From positions 1-16,068 of the forward strand of contig DAOTXK010000024.1 in NCBI GenBank assembly GCA_034435395.1: a DNA stretch of 16,068 nucleotides. The letters are read 5' to 3'. This DNA is from DAOTXK01 sp034435395 (GTDB taxonomy: Bacteria > Chloroflexota > Anaerolineae > Aggregatilineales > Ch27). Under the pieces are notes generated by a model. That model saw only the letters and a list, made by a program, of their open reading frames with translations. It did not search any database and had not been told where the DNA came from. Within the stretch, counting starts at the first letter, position 1. Each line of letters opens with the position of its first letter. A program made the translations under genes and the position numbers. Below are positions 1 to 6,260 of this stretch, one piece after another.

Positions 1-18
1 GATCAAACTCTCCATCTG
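1..18 (-). rRNA. 16S rRNA, extreme 5' end only (runs off left edge)
   Basis: The first 11 bases of the window are the reverse complement of AGAGTTTGATC, the nearly universal 5' end of bacterial 16S rRNA (E. coli positions 8-18). By analogy the mature 5' end falls near position 18. The gene body lies beyond the left edge. A strong promoter and a boxA-like element sit upstream in the right orientation, which supports the call. Only about 18 bases are visible, so no taxonomic information can be taken from them. Confidence 0.75.
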
Positions 19-86
19 GTATTGCTCACAGCTCACCCTCCGGTGCGCTGTCCCGTTCGTCCTCGCCCGCTTCCTGTCACTCTTCT

Positions 87-101
87 CTTGTTAAGGTGCT
101 C
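87..101 (-). promoter_or_regulatory. boxA-like antitermination element of the rRNA leader
   Basis: On the minus strand this reads GAGCACCTTAACAAG, close to the boxA consensus TGCTCTTTAACA found in bacterial rRNA leaders, where the NusB/NusE (S10) complex binds. It lies about 70 bases before the predicted mature 16S end. Assigned by motif and position only. Confidence 0.45.
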
Positions 102-124
102 GGCCCAATCAAACGGGGCCCAGG

Positions 125-156
125 GAAACAAAAGCCGACTAATGACATCGTCGGCT
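125..156 (-). terminator. terminator-like hairpin inside the rRNA leader
   Basis: On the minus strand AGCCGAC (156-150), a 10-base loop and GTCGGCT (139-133) form a perfect 7-bp stem followed by TTTGTTT. This is the form of an intrinsic terminator. It lies between the TATAAT promoter at 269-274 and the boxA-like element at 87-101. It could therefore end a short RNA of roughly 140 nt or act as an attenuator for the rRNA operon. Confidence 0.55.
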
Positions 157-157
157 A

Positions 158-203
158 CAGGTAAACACCGGGTTCTGTGTAGGCATGTCTCTATGTTTAC
201 CTG
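158..203 (-). other. 10-bp inverted repeat (hairpin) in the rRNA leader
   Basis: CAGGTAAACA at 158-167 and TGTTTACCTG at 194-203 are perfect reverse complements, separated by 26 bases. In the minus-strand transcript they form a 10-bp stem that almost abuts the terminator-like hairpin at 133-156. A second perfect 7-bp hairpin (233-239 with 246-252, 6-base loop) lies just downstream of the predicted transcription start. The leader is thus a string of three hairpins. Confidence 0.6.
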
Positions 204-268
204 CTGCCTCCCTTCTTCAGTTGTTAGAATGCGTCCTGTACTATCACAGGACTCGTGCTGCACCCTGT

Positions 269-296
269 ATTATACACATTTCGGCGCGACTTGCAA
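269..296 (-). promoter_or_regulatory. promoter of the rRNA operon / leader RNA
   Basis: Minus strand: -35 TTGCAA (296-291), 16-bp spacer, perfect -10 TATAAT (274-269), giving a predicted start near 262. No other -10-like sequence was seen between this site and the 16S start. It is therefore the likely rRNA promoter, with a leader of about 245 nt. Confidence 0.7.
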
Positions 297-383
297 GTGC
301 TTTTCCCACATAAGAATCCCCACAAAATCCAGCATCGACTGAAAATGCTCGCCCGCCTGCTGCACAAGCGGCCCCACCCTCGC

Positions 384-412
384 TTGCCACCCAGACCGCC
401 TGCCGGTACGAT
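384..412 (+). promoter_or_regulatory. probable promoter of the family 9 glycosyltransferase gene
   Basis: TTGCCA (384-389), a 17-bp spacer and TACGAT (407-412) put the start near 419, leaving about 27 nt of leader before the coding region at 446. It is divergent from the rRNA promoter, with about 90 bp between the two -35 elements. The hexamers match consensus only partly. Confidence 0.4.
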
Positions 413-445
413 GAAAGCGCTGTCGGGCGCATCAACAGGTCAAAC

Positions 446-1498
446 GTGATGACCATCTTTCCTCCTCCGGCCCAACGGATCCTCCTGCTCAAGCCGTGCT
501 GCATCGGCGATGTGGTGCTGACCACCCCCCTGCTAGCCGCCCTGCGCCGCGCTTACCCGGATGCTCACATCATCTGGGGAGTGGGCACACACAGCGCCCC
601 GGCCATCGCCCACCACCCGATGCTCGACGCCCTCTTGCCAACCGGACCGGCTGCCAACCCCGCCCGGACGATCACCGGTTTCGGGCGGCTGGTCCAGCAG
701 GTCCGCGCCGGACACTTCGACCTGGCGGTCATACCGGTGCGGTCGATGCTGGCCGGGTTGGCGATCAAAATGGCCGGCGTCCCGGTCCGTGTCGGGCTGG
801 ATTCTGCCGGGCGCGGGCGGTTCCATACCATCCGCGTCGCCATCGACCCCGCAGAAGCGCGCCACGAAGCCGACATCTATCTCGACCTGGCGCGCGCGCT
901 GCGCCTTGATACATCCGACTGCTGGGCCAACGTGCCGGTGCAACGGGAAGCGCTTGACCGCCTGCTCATCCCTCCAGACAAACGCCCTGGCCTGATCGTG
1001 GTTCACGTCGGCGGCGGCAAGAATCCCGGCATGACGATGATCGAAAAGCGCCCCCCGATCGCGCTGCTGGCGAACGTGGCCGCGCGGGCCGCGGCCCACA
1101 CGCGGGGCATGATCGCCCTGATCGGCGGGAGGGAGGACCGCGCCCGCGCCGATGAGCTGTACGAGCATCTGCACGGGGCCAACCCGATCTCGCTGGTCAA
1201 CATCCTCGACTTCCCGCAAATCGCCGCGCTGGGCAAGACGGCGGCGCTGGTCATCGGGCCGGACACCGGCCTGCTGCATCTGATGGCAGCCGCGGGGGCC
1301 AGGACGGTGATGATCTTCGGCCCCTCGGACCCGCGCCGTTATGCGCCCTATGTGCCGCCAGGACAGGCCGTCGCTCCCTGGCGGCCCTACCCGCTGCCGG
1401 AGGGTGGCGTCGCCAGCGGTCCCCCGCCAGGGTGGTCGTGGGAGAAACACGGCGTCACAGCGAAGGAAGTGTGGGAGGAAGCAAAGACGCTGTTATGA
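446..1498 (+). CDS. glycosyltransferase family 9 (heptosyltransferase-like)
   Basis: A protein of 350 aa from the GTG at 446, or 349 aa from the ATG at 449; AGG at 437-439 is the only weak ribosome-binding site. The N-terminal Rossmann half begins with the family signature RILLLKPCCIGDVVLTTP (residues 11-28), whose GD at 21-22 is the conserved Asp region. The C-terminal nucleotide-sugar half has VVHVGGG (185-191), GPDTG (271-275) with His278 following, and FGPSDP (291-296). Length is normal for GT9. The family transfers heptose or other sugars from a nucleotide donor to lipid-linked glycans at the inner face of the membrane. Without neighbouring LPS genes the acceptor is unknown; it may act on another surface glycan. 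It stands alone, divergent from the rRNA operon. Confidence 0.85.
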   Translation: MMTIFPPPAQRILLLKPCCIGDVVLTTPLLAALRRAYPDAHIIWGVGTHSAPAIAHHPMLDALLPTGPAANPARTITGFGRLVQQVRAGHFDLAVIPVRSMLAGLAIKMAGVPVRVGLDSAGRGRFHTIRVAIDPAEARHEADIYLDLARALRLDTSDCWANVPVQREALDRLLIPPDKRPGLIVVHVGGGKNPGMTMIEKRPPIALLANVAARAAAHTRGMIALIGGREDRARADELYEHLHGANPISLVNILDFPQIAALGKTAALVIGPDTGLLHLMAAAGARTVMIFGPSDPRRYAPYVPPGQAVAPWRPYPLPEGGVASGPPPGWSWEKHGVTAKEVWEEAKTLL

Positions 1499-1501
1499 CT
1501 G

Positions 1502-1531
1502 TTCATCTGGCGACCCAGTCTCTGTTACAAT
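1502..1531 (+). promoter_or_regulatory. possible promoter of the DUF433/DUF5615 pair
   Basis: TTCATC (1502-1507), an 18-bp spacer and TACAAT (1526-1531). The start would be near 1538, about 29 nt before the GTG at 1567. The -35 is weak; the -10 is the TACAAT form seen at several other genes in this window. Confidence 0.35.
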
Positions 1532-1566
1532 CTTCATGACAGTGTATGTGAATCGAGGAAACGACA

Positions 1567-1803
1567 GTGAAACACGATCGGATTGTCATTGATCTCAACG
1601 TGATGGCTGGCAAGCCCTGTATCAAAGGAACCCGCATCACCGTCGAACTGATTCTCGAAAAACTGGCGGCTGGCCTGACCTACGAGGAAATCCTGGAAGA
1701 TCACCCGCGCCTCACTCGCGAGGACATCCTGGCTGCTATTGCCTTTGCCCACGACTACCTGACCCGCCAGGACATCATCCTGGCCAGCGGGCAAACATTA
1801 TGA
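1567..1803 (+). CDS. DUF433 family protein, probable antitoxin
   Basis: 78 aa, starting at a GTG with a good Shine-Dalgarno GAGGAA at 1555-1560. The sequence shows the DUF433 pattern: MAGKPCIKGTRITVELILEKL (residues 13-33, G-K-P-x-I-x-G-T-R-I) followed by a helical C-terminal part with LTYEEILEDHP (38-48). DUF433 proteins are small helix-turn-helix-like proteins commonly encoded just upstream of DUF5615 PIN-like proteins in toxin-antitoxin-type pairs. The stop codon overlaps the next start (ATGA at 1800-1803), so the two are translationally coupled. Function as antitoxin and autorepressor is inferred from family and arrangement. Length is typical of the family. Confidence 0.85.
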   Translation: MKHDRIVIDLNVMAGKPCIKGTRITVELILEKLAAGLTYEEILEDHPRLTREDILAAIAFAHDYLTRQDIILASGQTL

Positions 1804-2390
1804 AAATCCTGGCGGACGAGTGCTGCCCAGGCAGCGTGGTCGCAGCGCTGAGGAAAGAAGGGCATGATGTGGTTTACATCGCTGAAGAGGCAGCCAGCCT
1901 CAGTGACTCTCGTATCTTACAATGGGGCCTCGAAGAGCAACGGATCATTTTGACGGAGGATCGCGACTTTTGCGAACTGGTTTTCCTGAACAAAATGCCC
2001 ACCTTCGGAATCGTCTTGATGCGTTTCCACCCCAGCCATCGCCAGGCGAGGGTTTACCGAGCACAAGAGTTGTTTGCAGAGCACGCGGACATACTGCCTC
2101 ACACGATAACCACGCTCACCCTGACCAATATGGGCTGTCATATGCCGACAAGCGGCCAGCGATGTATGCCTCCGCCGGGGGTTCAGGGAAGAAACACGGA
2201 GATTCGCTTCAGCGGCGGAAGCAGGGAATTGAGAGGCAAAATCTTGACATCCCACCGCCAAGGACCTACACTTAGTGTCATGAACGAGTGGACACACTTC
2301 AACGGCACCAGGGGCATGATGATGTGCAGCGGGCCGTGCCAGGCGGGGAACGAGGCCCCACCCTGGCAACGGTCGCGCGTGCCTGCCTGA
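1800..2390 (+). CDS. DUF5615 PIN-like protein, probable toxin, with abnormal C-terminal extension
   Basis: Residues 1-115 match the DUF5615 (Mut7-C/PIN-like) pattern. MKILADECCPGSVVAALRKEG (1-21) carries the N-terminal acidic D-E, ILTEDRDFCEL (50-60) the T-x-D-x-D-F motif, and FGIVLMRF (69-76) the core strand. Such proteins are putative metal-dependent nucleases. Family members usually end near residue 110-125 with an Arg-rich strand. Here the frame runs on to residue 196 through low-complexity, non-domain sequence and over the TTGACA promoter at 2244-2272. The true end has probably been lost through a changed stop or a frameshift after about 2140. The protein may therefore be impaired. Start ATG overlaps the antitoxin stop. 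Confidence 0.75.
   Translation: MKILADECCPGSVVAALRKEGHDVVYIAEEAASLSDSRILQWGLEEQRIILTEDRDFCELVFLNKMPTFGIVLMRFHPSHRQARVYRAQELFAEHADILPHTITTLTLTNMGCHMPTSGQRCMPPPGVQGRNTEIRFSGGSRELRGKILTSHRQGPTLSVMNEWTHFNGTRGMMMCSGPCQAGNEAPPWQRSRVPA
2244..2272 (+). promoter_or_regulatory. promoter of the metG leader
   Basis: Consensus -35 TTGACA (2244-2249), ideal 17-bp spacer, -10 TACACT (2267-2272). Predicted start near 2279. It lies inside the over-long end of the DUF5615 reading frame, which argues that this part of that frame is not real coding sequence. Confidence 0.65.
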
Positions 2391-2450
2391 TGCCGTCCGC
2401 GACCACCGGCTCGTCAACCAACCGCCTGCCTCGTCCAGGCGGTTTTTTGT
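2279..2450 (+). promoter_or_regulatory. attenuator-like leader upstream of metG (class unassigned)
   Basis: About 170 nt lie between the promoter and an intrinsic terminator, followed by metG 57 bp later. The leader is rich in pairing: GGCAC/GTGCC, CCAGGG/CCCTGG, and GGTCGCG (2371-2377) with CGCGACC (2398-2404). The octamer CCAGGCGG occurs twice, at 2339-2346 and at 2435-2442 in the 3' arm of the terminator. The upstream copy can pair with CCGCCTG (2422-2428), the terminator's 5' arm, and so form an antiterminator. That switch design suits control of a tRNA synthetase gene. An ATGATGATG run (2317-2325) is tempting as a T-box Met specifier, but no clear T-box sequence is present. It could instead be an independent small RNA. 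Confidence 0.5.
2420..2450 (+). terminator. intrinsic terminator in front of metG
   Basis: AACCGCCTG (2420-2428), 7-base loop, CAGGCGGTT (2436-2444): a perfect 9-bp GC-rich stem running into TTTTTT (2443-2448). This is the best-formed terminator in the window. Being 57 bp before the metG start and after a strong promoter, it is more likely regulatory than a simple operon end. A weak second promoter (TTGCCA 2450-2455, 16 bp, GAGAAT 2472-2477) could let metG bypass it. Confidence 0.8.
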
Positions 2451-2506
2451 TGCCATTTTTCATCCGCACGCGAGAATACCGGACGGCTATCCTGCAAGGA
2501 GACACC

Positions 2507-4288
2507 ATGAGCGAGTACATCCACGTTTCCGTCGCCTGGCCCTACGCCAACGGCGACCTGCATGTTGGGCATCTGGCCGGGGCCTACCTGCCCGCTGACA
2601 TCTTCGCCCGCTACCATCGACTCAAGGGTAATCATGTCCTGATGGTCAGCGGCTCAGATTCGCACGGCACGCCGATCACGATTGAGGCGGAGAAACTGGG
2701 GCTGACGCCGCGCGAGGTTTTTGAGAAGTATCACCACCGCTTCCTGGAAACCCAGCGCGACATCGGCATCAGCTATGACCTGTTCACCCATACCGACACC
2801 GAAAACCACCACCGGGTGGCCCAGGATATTTTCCTCAAGCTGCTGGCAGGCAAATATCTCTTCCGCCAGACGCAGGAACAGCTTTACAGCGAAACCCAGC
2901 AGCGTTTTCTGCCAGACCGGCTGGTGGAGGGGACGTGTTACGTCTGCGGTTACCAGGAGGCGCGCGGCGACCAGTGCGACAACTGCGGCACGTTGATCGA
3001 CGCCACCAAACTGATCAACCCACGCAGTAAGATCGATGGCTCGACGCCTGTGGTGCGGGAGACCGAGCACTACTTCCTGGACCTGCCAGCCTTCAAAGAC
3101 GTGCTGCTCGACTACCTGAAAGAAAAGGACCGCCAGGGCCACTGGCGCGACAACGTGATGAACTTCAGCCGCAACTACGCGGAGAATCTCCAGCCGCGCG
3201 CCATCACCCGCGACCTGGAATGGGGCATTCCCGTGCCGCTGGAAGGCTGGGAAGGCAAACGGCTCTACGTGTGGTTCGAGGCGGTGATGGGCTACCTGAC
3301 GGCCAGCATCGAATGGGCCAACCACATCGGCCAACCGGATGCCTGGAAGGAGTGGTGGTACAACGCCGACGCCAGGATTTATTACTTCATTGGCAAGGAC
3401 AACATTCCCTTCCACACCGTGATCTGGCCCGCCGAACTGTACGGTATCAGCGGCCTCTATGACGACGGCAGCCGCCCCATCAACCTGCCCTACGATGTCC
3501 CGGCTAACGAATTCATGAACATCGAAGGACGGCAGTTCTCCAAAAGCCGCAACTGGGCCATCTGGCTGCCGGATATTTTGCAGCGTTACCAGCCGGATGC
3601 CATCCGTTATTACGTCATCATGACCTTCCCGGAAACCCGGGACTCGGACTTCACCTGGGATGGTTTCTTCAACCGGGTCAACAACGAACTGGTGGCCGCC
3701 TGGGGCAATCTGGTCAACCGCGTGCTGGGTTTTGCCAGCAAGCGCTTCGATGGCGCGGTGCCCACGCCCGGCGCACTCACGGAAGATGACCGGGCCATCC
3801 TGGCGATGAGCGTGGCGGCGCTGACTTCGGTCGGCGACCTGATCGCCGCTGCCAAACTGCGCGCTGCCTTACAGGAAGCCATGCGCGTGGTGCAAGAAGC
3901 CAACGTATACCTGGACCGGCGCGCGCCCTGGAAGACCATCAAGGAGGAGCCACAAGAGGCGGCGACGACGGTGTACACCATCCTGCGCGTGATCGACAAT
4001 CTTAAGATCATACTGGCCCCCTTCCTGCCCTTCAGCGCCCAGCAGCTTCACGAGATGCTCGGCTACCAGGGGCAGTTGTTCGGGGAACAGCGCATCGAGT
4101 CCTTCCACGAAGCGACCCGCAGCCACGAGGTGCTGACCTACGATGCGACCCACGCCGTCGGTCGATGGGAGCCCAGTGACCTGCTGCCCGGCCAGAAGTT
4201 CGGCGTGATCCGGCCGCTGTTCGTCAAGCTGGACGAGGCCATCATCGACAGCGAGCGCGCCCGGCTCGGCGCGCCCCGCCCAGCCTAA
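2507..4288 (+). CDS. metG: methionyl-tRNA synthetase
   Basis: 593 aa from the ATG at 2507, which has the Shine-Dalgarno AAGGAG at 2496-2501; the open frame further upstream overlaps the leader and is not coding. It charges tRNA-Met with methionine in the cytoplasm. Class I signature: LHVGHL (18-23) is the HIGH motif and FSKSRN (344-349) the KMSKS loop. Two zinc knuckle half-sites, CYVC (144-147) and CDNC (157-160), lie in the connective domain. FIGKDNIPFH (295-304) is the well-conserved MetRS block. The anticodon-binding helical domain follows. There is no C-terminal EMAPII/Trbp111-type tRNA-binding domain, so it is the short form. It stands alone behind a regulated-looking leader. Confidence 0.97.
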   Translation: MSEYIHVSVAWPYANGDLHVGHLAGAYLPADIFARYHRLKGNHVLMVSGSDSHGTPITIEAEKLGLTPREVFEKYHHRFLETQRDIGISYDLFTHTDTENHHRVAQDIFLKLLAGKYLFRQTQEQLYSETQQRFLPDRLVEGTCYVCGYQEARGDQCDNCGTLIDATKLINPRSKIDGSTPVVRETEHYFLDLPAFKDVLLDYLKEKDRQGHWRDNVMNFSRNYAENLQPRAITRDLEWGIPVPLEGWEGKRLYVWFEAVMGYLTASIEWANHIGQPDAWKEWWYNADARIYYFIGKDNIPFHTVIWPAELYGISGLYDDGSRPINLPYDVPANEFMNIEGRQFSKSRNWAIWLPDILQRYQPDAIRYYVIMTFPETRDSDFTWDGFFNRVNNELVAAWGNLVNRVLGFASKRFDGAVPTPGALTEDDRAILAMSVAALTSVGDLIAAAKLRAALQEAMRVVQEANVYLDRRAPWKTIKEEPQEAATTVYTILRVIDNLKIILAPFLPFSAQQLHEMLGYQGQLFGEQRIESFHEATRSHEVLTYDATHAVGRWEPSDLLPGQKFGVIRPLFVKLDEAIIDSERARLGAPRPA

Positions 4289-4331
4289 CGCAACCGAAAC
4301 GAGGTCCGGAGCGTATTTTAAAACAGACAGG

Positions 4332-4478
4332 AGTTACGCAGTTGGCCGGAGTCATTCACCACGAAGGGCACAAAGCACACCAAGAGCGCGAAGAAAATCT
4401 ATAAAAACCTTTGTGTTCTTCGTGAACTTCGTGTCTCTGTGATAAAAAAAAGGACGGTCAACCTGGAACTGCGTAACT
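4332..4478 (+). repeat. MITE-like nested inverted repeat
   Basis: Outer arms AGTTACGCAGTT (4332-4343) and AACTGCGTAACT (4467-4478) are perfect 12-bp inverted repeats 147 bp apart end to end. Inside them CACGAAGGGCACAAAG (4360-4375) and CTTTGTGTTCTTCGTG (4409-4424) pair in 14 of 16 positions. The inside is AT-richer than its surroundings and has no convincing reading frame. The CACGAAGG...CACAAAG motif resembles intergenic repeats seen in many environmental bacterial genomes. Copy number cannot be judged from one window. Confidence 0.6.
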
Positions 4479-4549
4479 ACTGACAGATGAACGCGCACAG
4501 CGGCCATTGTCGAATTCTGGCCCGCACCGACAGGGATATGGGGGAACCT

Positions 4550-4894
4550 ATGAACCGGCAAAAGTCAGCCGACGCTATCGGCGGAGGAGTTTTTTTCATC
4601 GGACTGGGGCTGATCTTTCTCATCGACGGAATCAGCCTCTGGCCCGGCATTCTGCTGGTGATCGCCGCCTCCGGGGCAGCGAACAACCTGGTTAAGGGCG
4701 AGTGGGTTGATGCCCTGGTCTCCCTGTTTGTCTTTGGCGGTCTGGCGGCGTGGTTTGGCGGGTATCTGAATATCGAGGCCGGCACGCTGATCCCGCTGGG
4801 TCTGATCGGCGTGGGGCTGATTTTGCTGCTCAACATCTTCCAACGGACTGACTCCGGCAAGCGTAAGAACGAGGAGTTCGAAGAAGCGCTTTAG
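4550..4894 (+). CDS. small three-helix membrane protein, DUF5668/LiaI-like
   Basis: 114 aa from ATG 4550, preceded by the purine run GGGGGAA; the in-frame ATG at 4538 is an alternative. Three hydrophobic segments: about residues 10-28 (GGGVFFIGLGLIFLIDGISL), 31-45 around WPGILLVIAASGAA, and 55-100 split into two stretches (LVSLFVFGGLAAWFGGYL and LIPLGLIGVGLILLLNIF), so three to four spans. It ends with a charged tail KRKNEEFEEAL. The G-x-x-F-I-x-x-G-x-x-F-L-x-D...W-P pattern resembles the LiaI/LiaF-like membrane region (DUF5668). These are linked with envelope-stress sensing in Firmicutes. Nothing here shows a specific partner. Confidence 0.7.
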   Translation: MNRQKSADAIGGGVFFIGLGLIFLIDGISLWPGILLVIAASGAANNLVKGEWVDALVSLFVFGGLAAWFGGYLNIEAGTLIPLGLIGVGLILLLNIFQRTDSGKRKNEEFEEAL

Positions 4895-4941
4895 CATCTT
4901 TGACTCAGGGTCCGAGCGGTCCCCTCACACCACCAGCACGC

Positions 4942-4982
4942 GCCAACGCCCCGATGCGCCGTCAACCGACCGGGGCGTTGGC
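4942..4982 (+). terminator. terminator hairpin after the small membrane protein gene
   Basis: GCCAACGCCCCG (4942-4953) and CGGGGCGTTGGC (4971-4982) form a perfect 12-bp stem with a 17-base loop, followed by TTATT. The T tract is weak, but the stem is strong and lies 48 bp after the stop codon. Confidence 0.6.
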
Positions 4983-5119
4983 TTATTGCAGGAGCCAGTG
5001 AATGCCAGAGTCGCGTCGAAAGTCAGGGGACAGCAGGCGAGGTGGCGGTACGTGGTAGTACAATGGAGGTGAAGCCAATCATGTGAATCATCCTGGCACC
5101 GGGCAGGGAGGGTCACCTG

Positions 5120-6052
5120 ATGTTACGTTCCCTCTTGCTGTACCTATCCGACGCTGACTGGGCCAAAGCGCTGATCACCCATTTCTTCCTCGCCAGGCAC
5201 GTCGCGCGTCGCTTCGTCGCCGGGGAAACCCTCCCGGAAGCGGTCAAAACCGTGCGCGCCATCAACGCCCAGAGGCTGCTGGCCACCCTGGATCATCTGG
5301 GGGAGTCAGTGTACTCCCAGTCTGACGCCGAACGGGCGGCAAACGAATACCTCACCGTGCTGGACGCCATTGCCGACCATGATCTGCGGGCCACTGTCTC
5401 CCTCAAACTCACCCACCTGGGACTGGATATCTCCGAAGACCTCTGCCTAGCCCATATGCGGCGCATCCTGGAACACGCCAGGGCGCGAGCCAACCACGTC
5501 ACCATCGACATGGAAAGCTCCGATTACACCGATGTGACCCTGCGTATCTACCGGACGATGCGGCATGATTACGGCTTTGACAACGTTGGGACGGTGATCC
5601 AGGCCTATCTATATCGCAGCGAACAGGACATGAGGGAACTCCACCAGGAAGGCGCTTTTATCCGGCTGTGCAAAGGCGCTTATAAAGAGCCGCCAGACAG
5701 AGCCTTCCCCCGGAAAAAAGACGTGGACGCCAATTATGTCAAGCTGATGTACGCGTACCTGTCCAACAGCGCCGCTGACACCCTCCCCTATCTGGCCATT
5801 GCCACCCACGACGCCAGGATCATCGGCGCGGCGCGGGCGTTCGTTCAGGAAAACGGCATTCCGGACGAGCGGTTCGAGTTCCAGATGTTATACGGCATCC
5901 GCTCTGACCTGCAACGCGAGCTGGCCCGGCAAGGCTACAAGGTGCGCGTTTATGTCCCGTTCGGCACCCAGTGGTACCCTTACTTCATGCGACGGTTGGC
6001 CGAGCGACCGGCCAACCTGTGGTTTTTCGTCAGCAACGTCTTCCGGGGCTAG
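5120..6052 (+). CDS. proline dehydrogenase (monofunctional)
   Basis: 310 aa from ATG 5120 with Shine-Dalgarno GGGAGG about 8 bp upstream. It oxidises L-proline to pyrroline-5-carboxylate with FAD and passes electrons to the quinone pool at the membrane. Family blocks in order: SLKLTHLG (94-101), IDMESSDYTD (129-138), IRLCKGAYKEP (181-191, with the catalytic Lys region), ATHD (228-231), FEFQMLYGIR (252-261), and VPFGTQWYPYFMRRLAE (279-295), whose R291-R292 bind the substrate carboxylate. Length equals that of stand-alone enzymes such as the Thermus type. No pyrroline-5-carboxylate dehydrogenase gene lies nearby, so that step must be encoded elsewhere. A TACAAT at 5059-5064 could be a -10 but lacks a recognisable -35. 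Confidence 0.93.
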   Translation: MLRSLLLYLSDADWAKALITHFFLARHVARRFVAGETLPEAVKTVRAINAQRLLATLDHLGESVYSQSDAERAANEYLTVLDAIADHDLRATVSLKLTHLGLDISEDLCLAHMRRILEHARARANHVTIDMESSDYTDVTLRIYRTMRHDYGFDNVGTVIQAYLYRSEQDMRELHQEGAFIRLCKGAYKEPPDRAFPRKKDVDANYVKLMYAYLSNSAADTLPYLAIATHDARIIGAARAFVQENGIPDERFEFQMLYGIRSDLQRELARQGYKVRVYVPFGTQWYPYFMRRLAERPANLWFFVSNVFRG

Positions 6053-6223
6053 CCCCTCAGGAATCGGCTGCTAGAGCTGGCAACGAGCCGGGCCGATGCT
6101 CATTTCTCCAGGCGGTCGCAGAGCCTGCCTGCGCCGCAACTGGTGTTGGCCGAAGCGCGAGGTTTGACCAGGGCGGGATCGGACGAAAGCCGGCTAAAAC
6201 CCCACAACTGACCCCATCGGGTA

Positions 6224-6252
6224 TTGAGGATCGCCGCCTTAACCGGTACAAT
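6224..6252 (+). promoter_or_regulatory. promoter giving a leaderless mRNA for the aminotransferase gene
   Basis: TTGAGG (6224-6229), 17-bp spacer, TACAAT (6247-6252). The expected start, about 6259, is within two bases of the ATG at 6261. There is no purine-rich ribosome-binding site between. Both facts fit leaderless translation. Confidence 0.6.
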
Positions 6253-6260
6253 TCCACCCC

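Noticed and set aside
120..265. Resemblance of the rRNA-leader RNA to RNase P RNA (ACAGAACCCGG) and to an internal 16S segment (GGGAGGCAGCAG)
   Set aside because: Only 11-12 bases match in each case. The RNA is too short for RNase P and lacks its other conserved blocks; the 16S match has no flanking similarity.
533..1450. 305-codon open frame on the minus strand
   Set aside because: Antisense to the GT9 gene; low-complexity Arg/Gly/Asp composition typical of a shadow frame.
2279..2420. T-box, SAM or SAH riboswitch in the metG leader
   Set aside because: Scattered similar words (ATGATGATG, CTGGCAACGG, GTGCCAGGC) exist, but the ordered conserved blocks of these classes could not be placed. 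Kept only as an unassigned attenuator.
2288..2506. Upstream extension of the metG reading frame
   Set aside because: It covers the leader and terminator and lacks MetRS homology; the ATG at 2507 has AAGGAG and begins the normal N-terminus.
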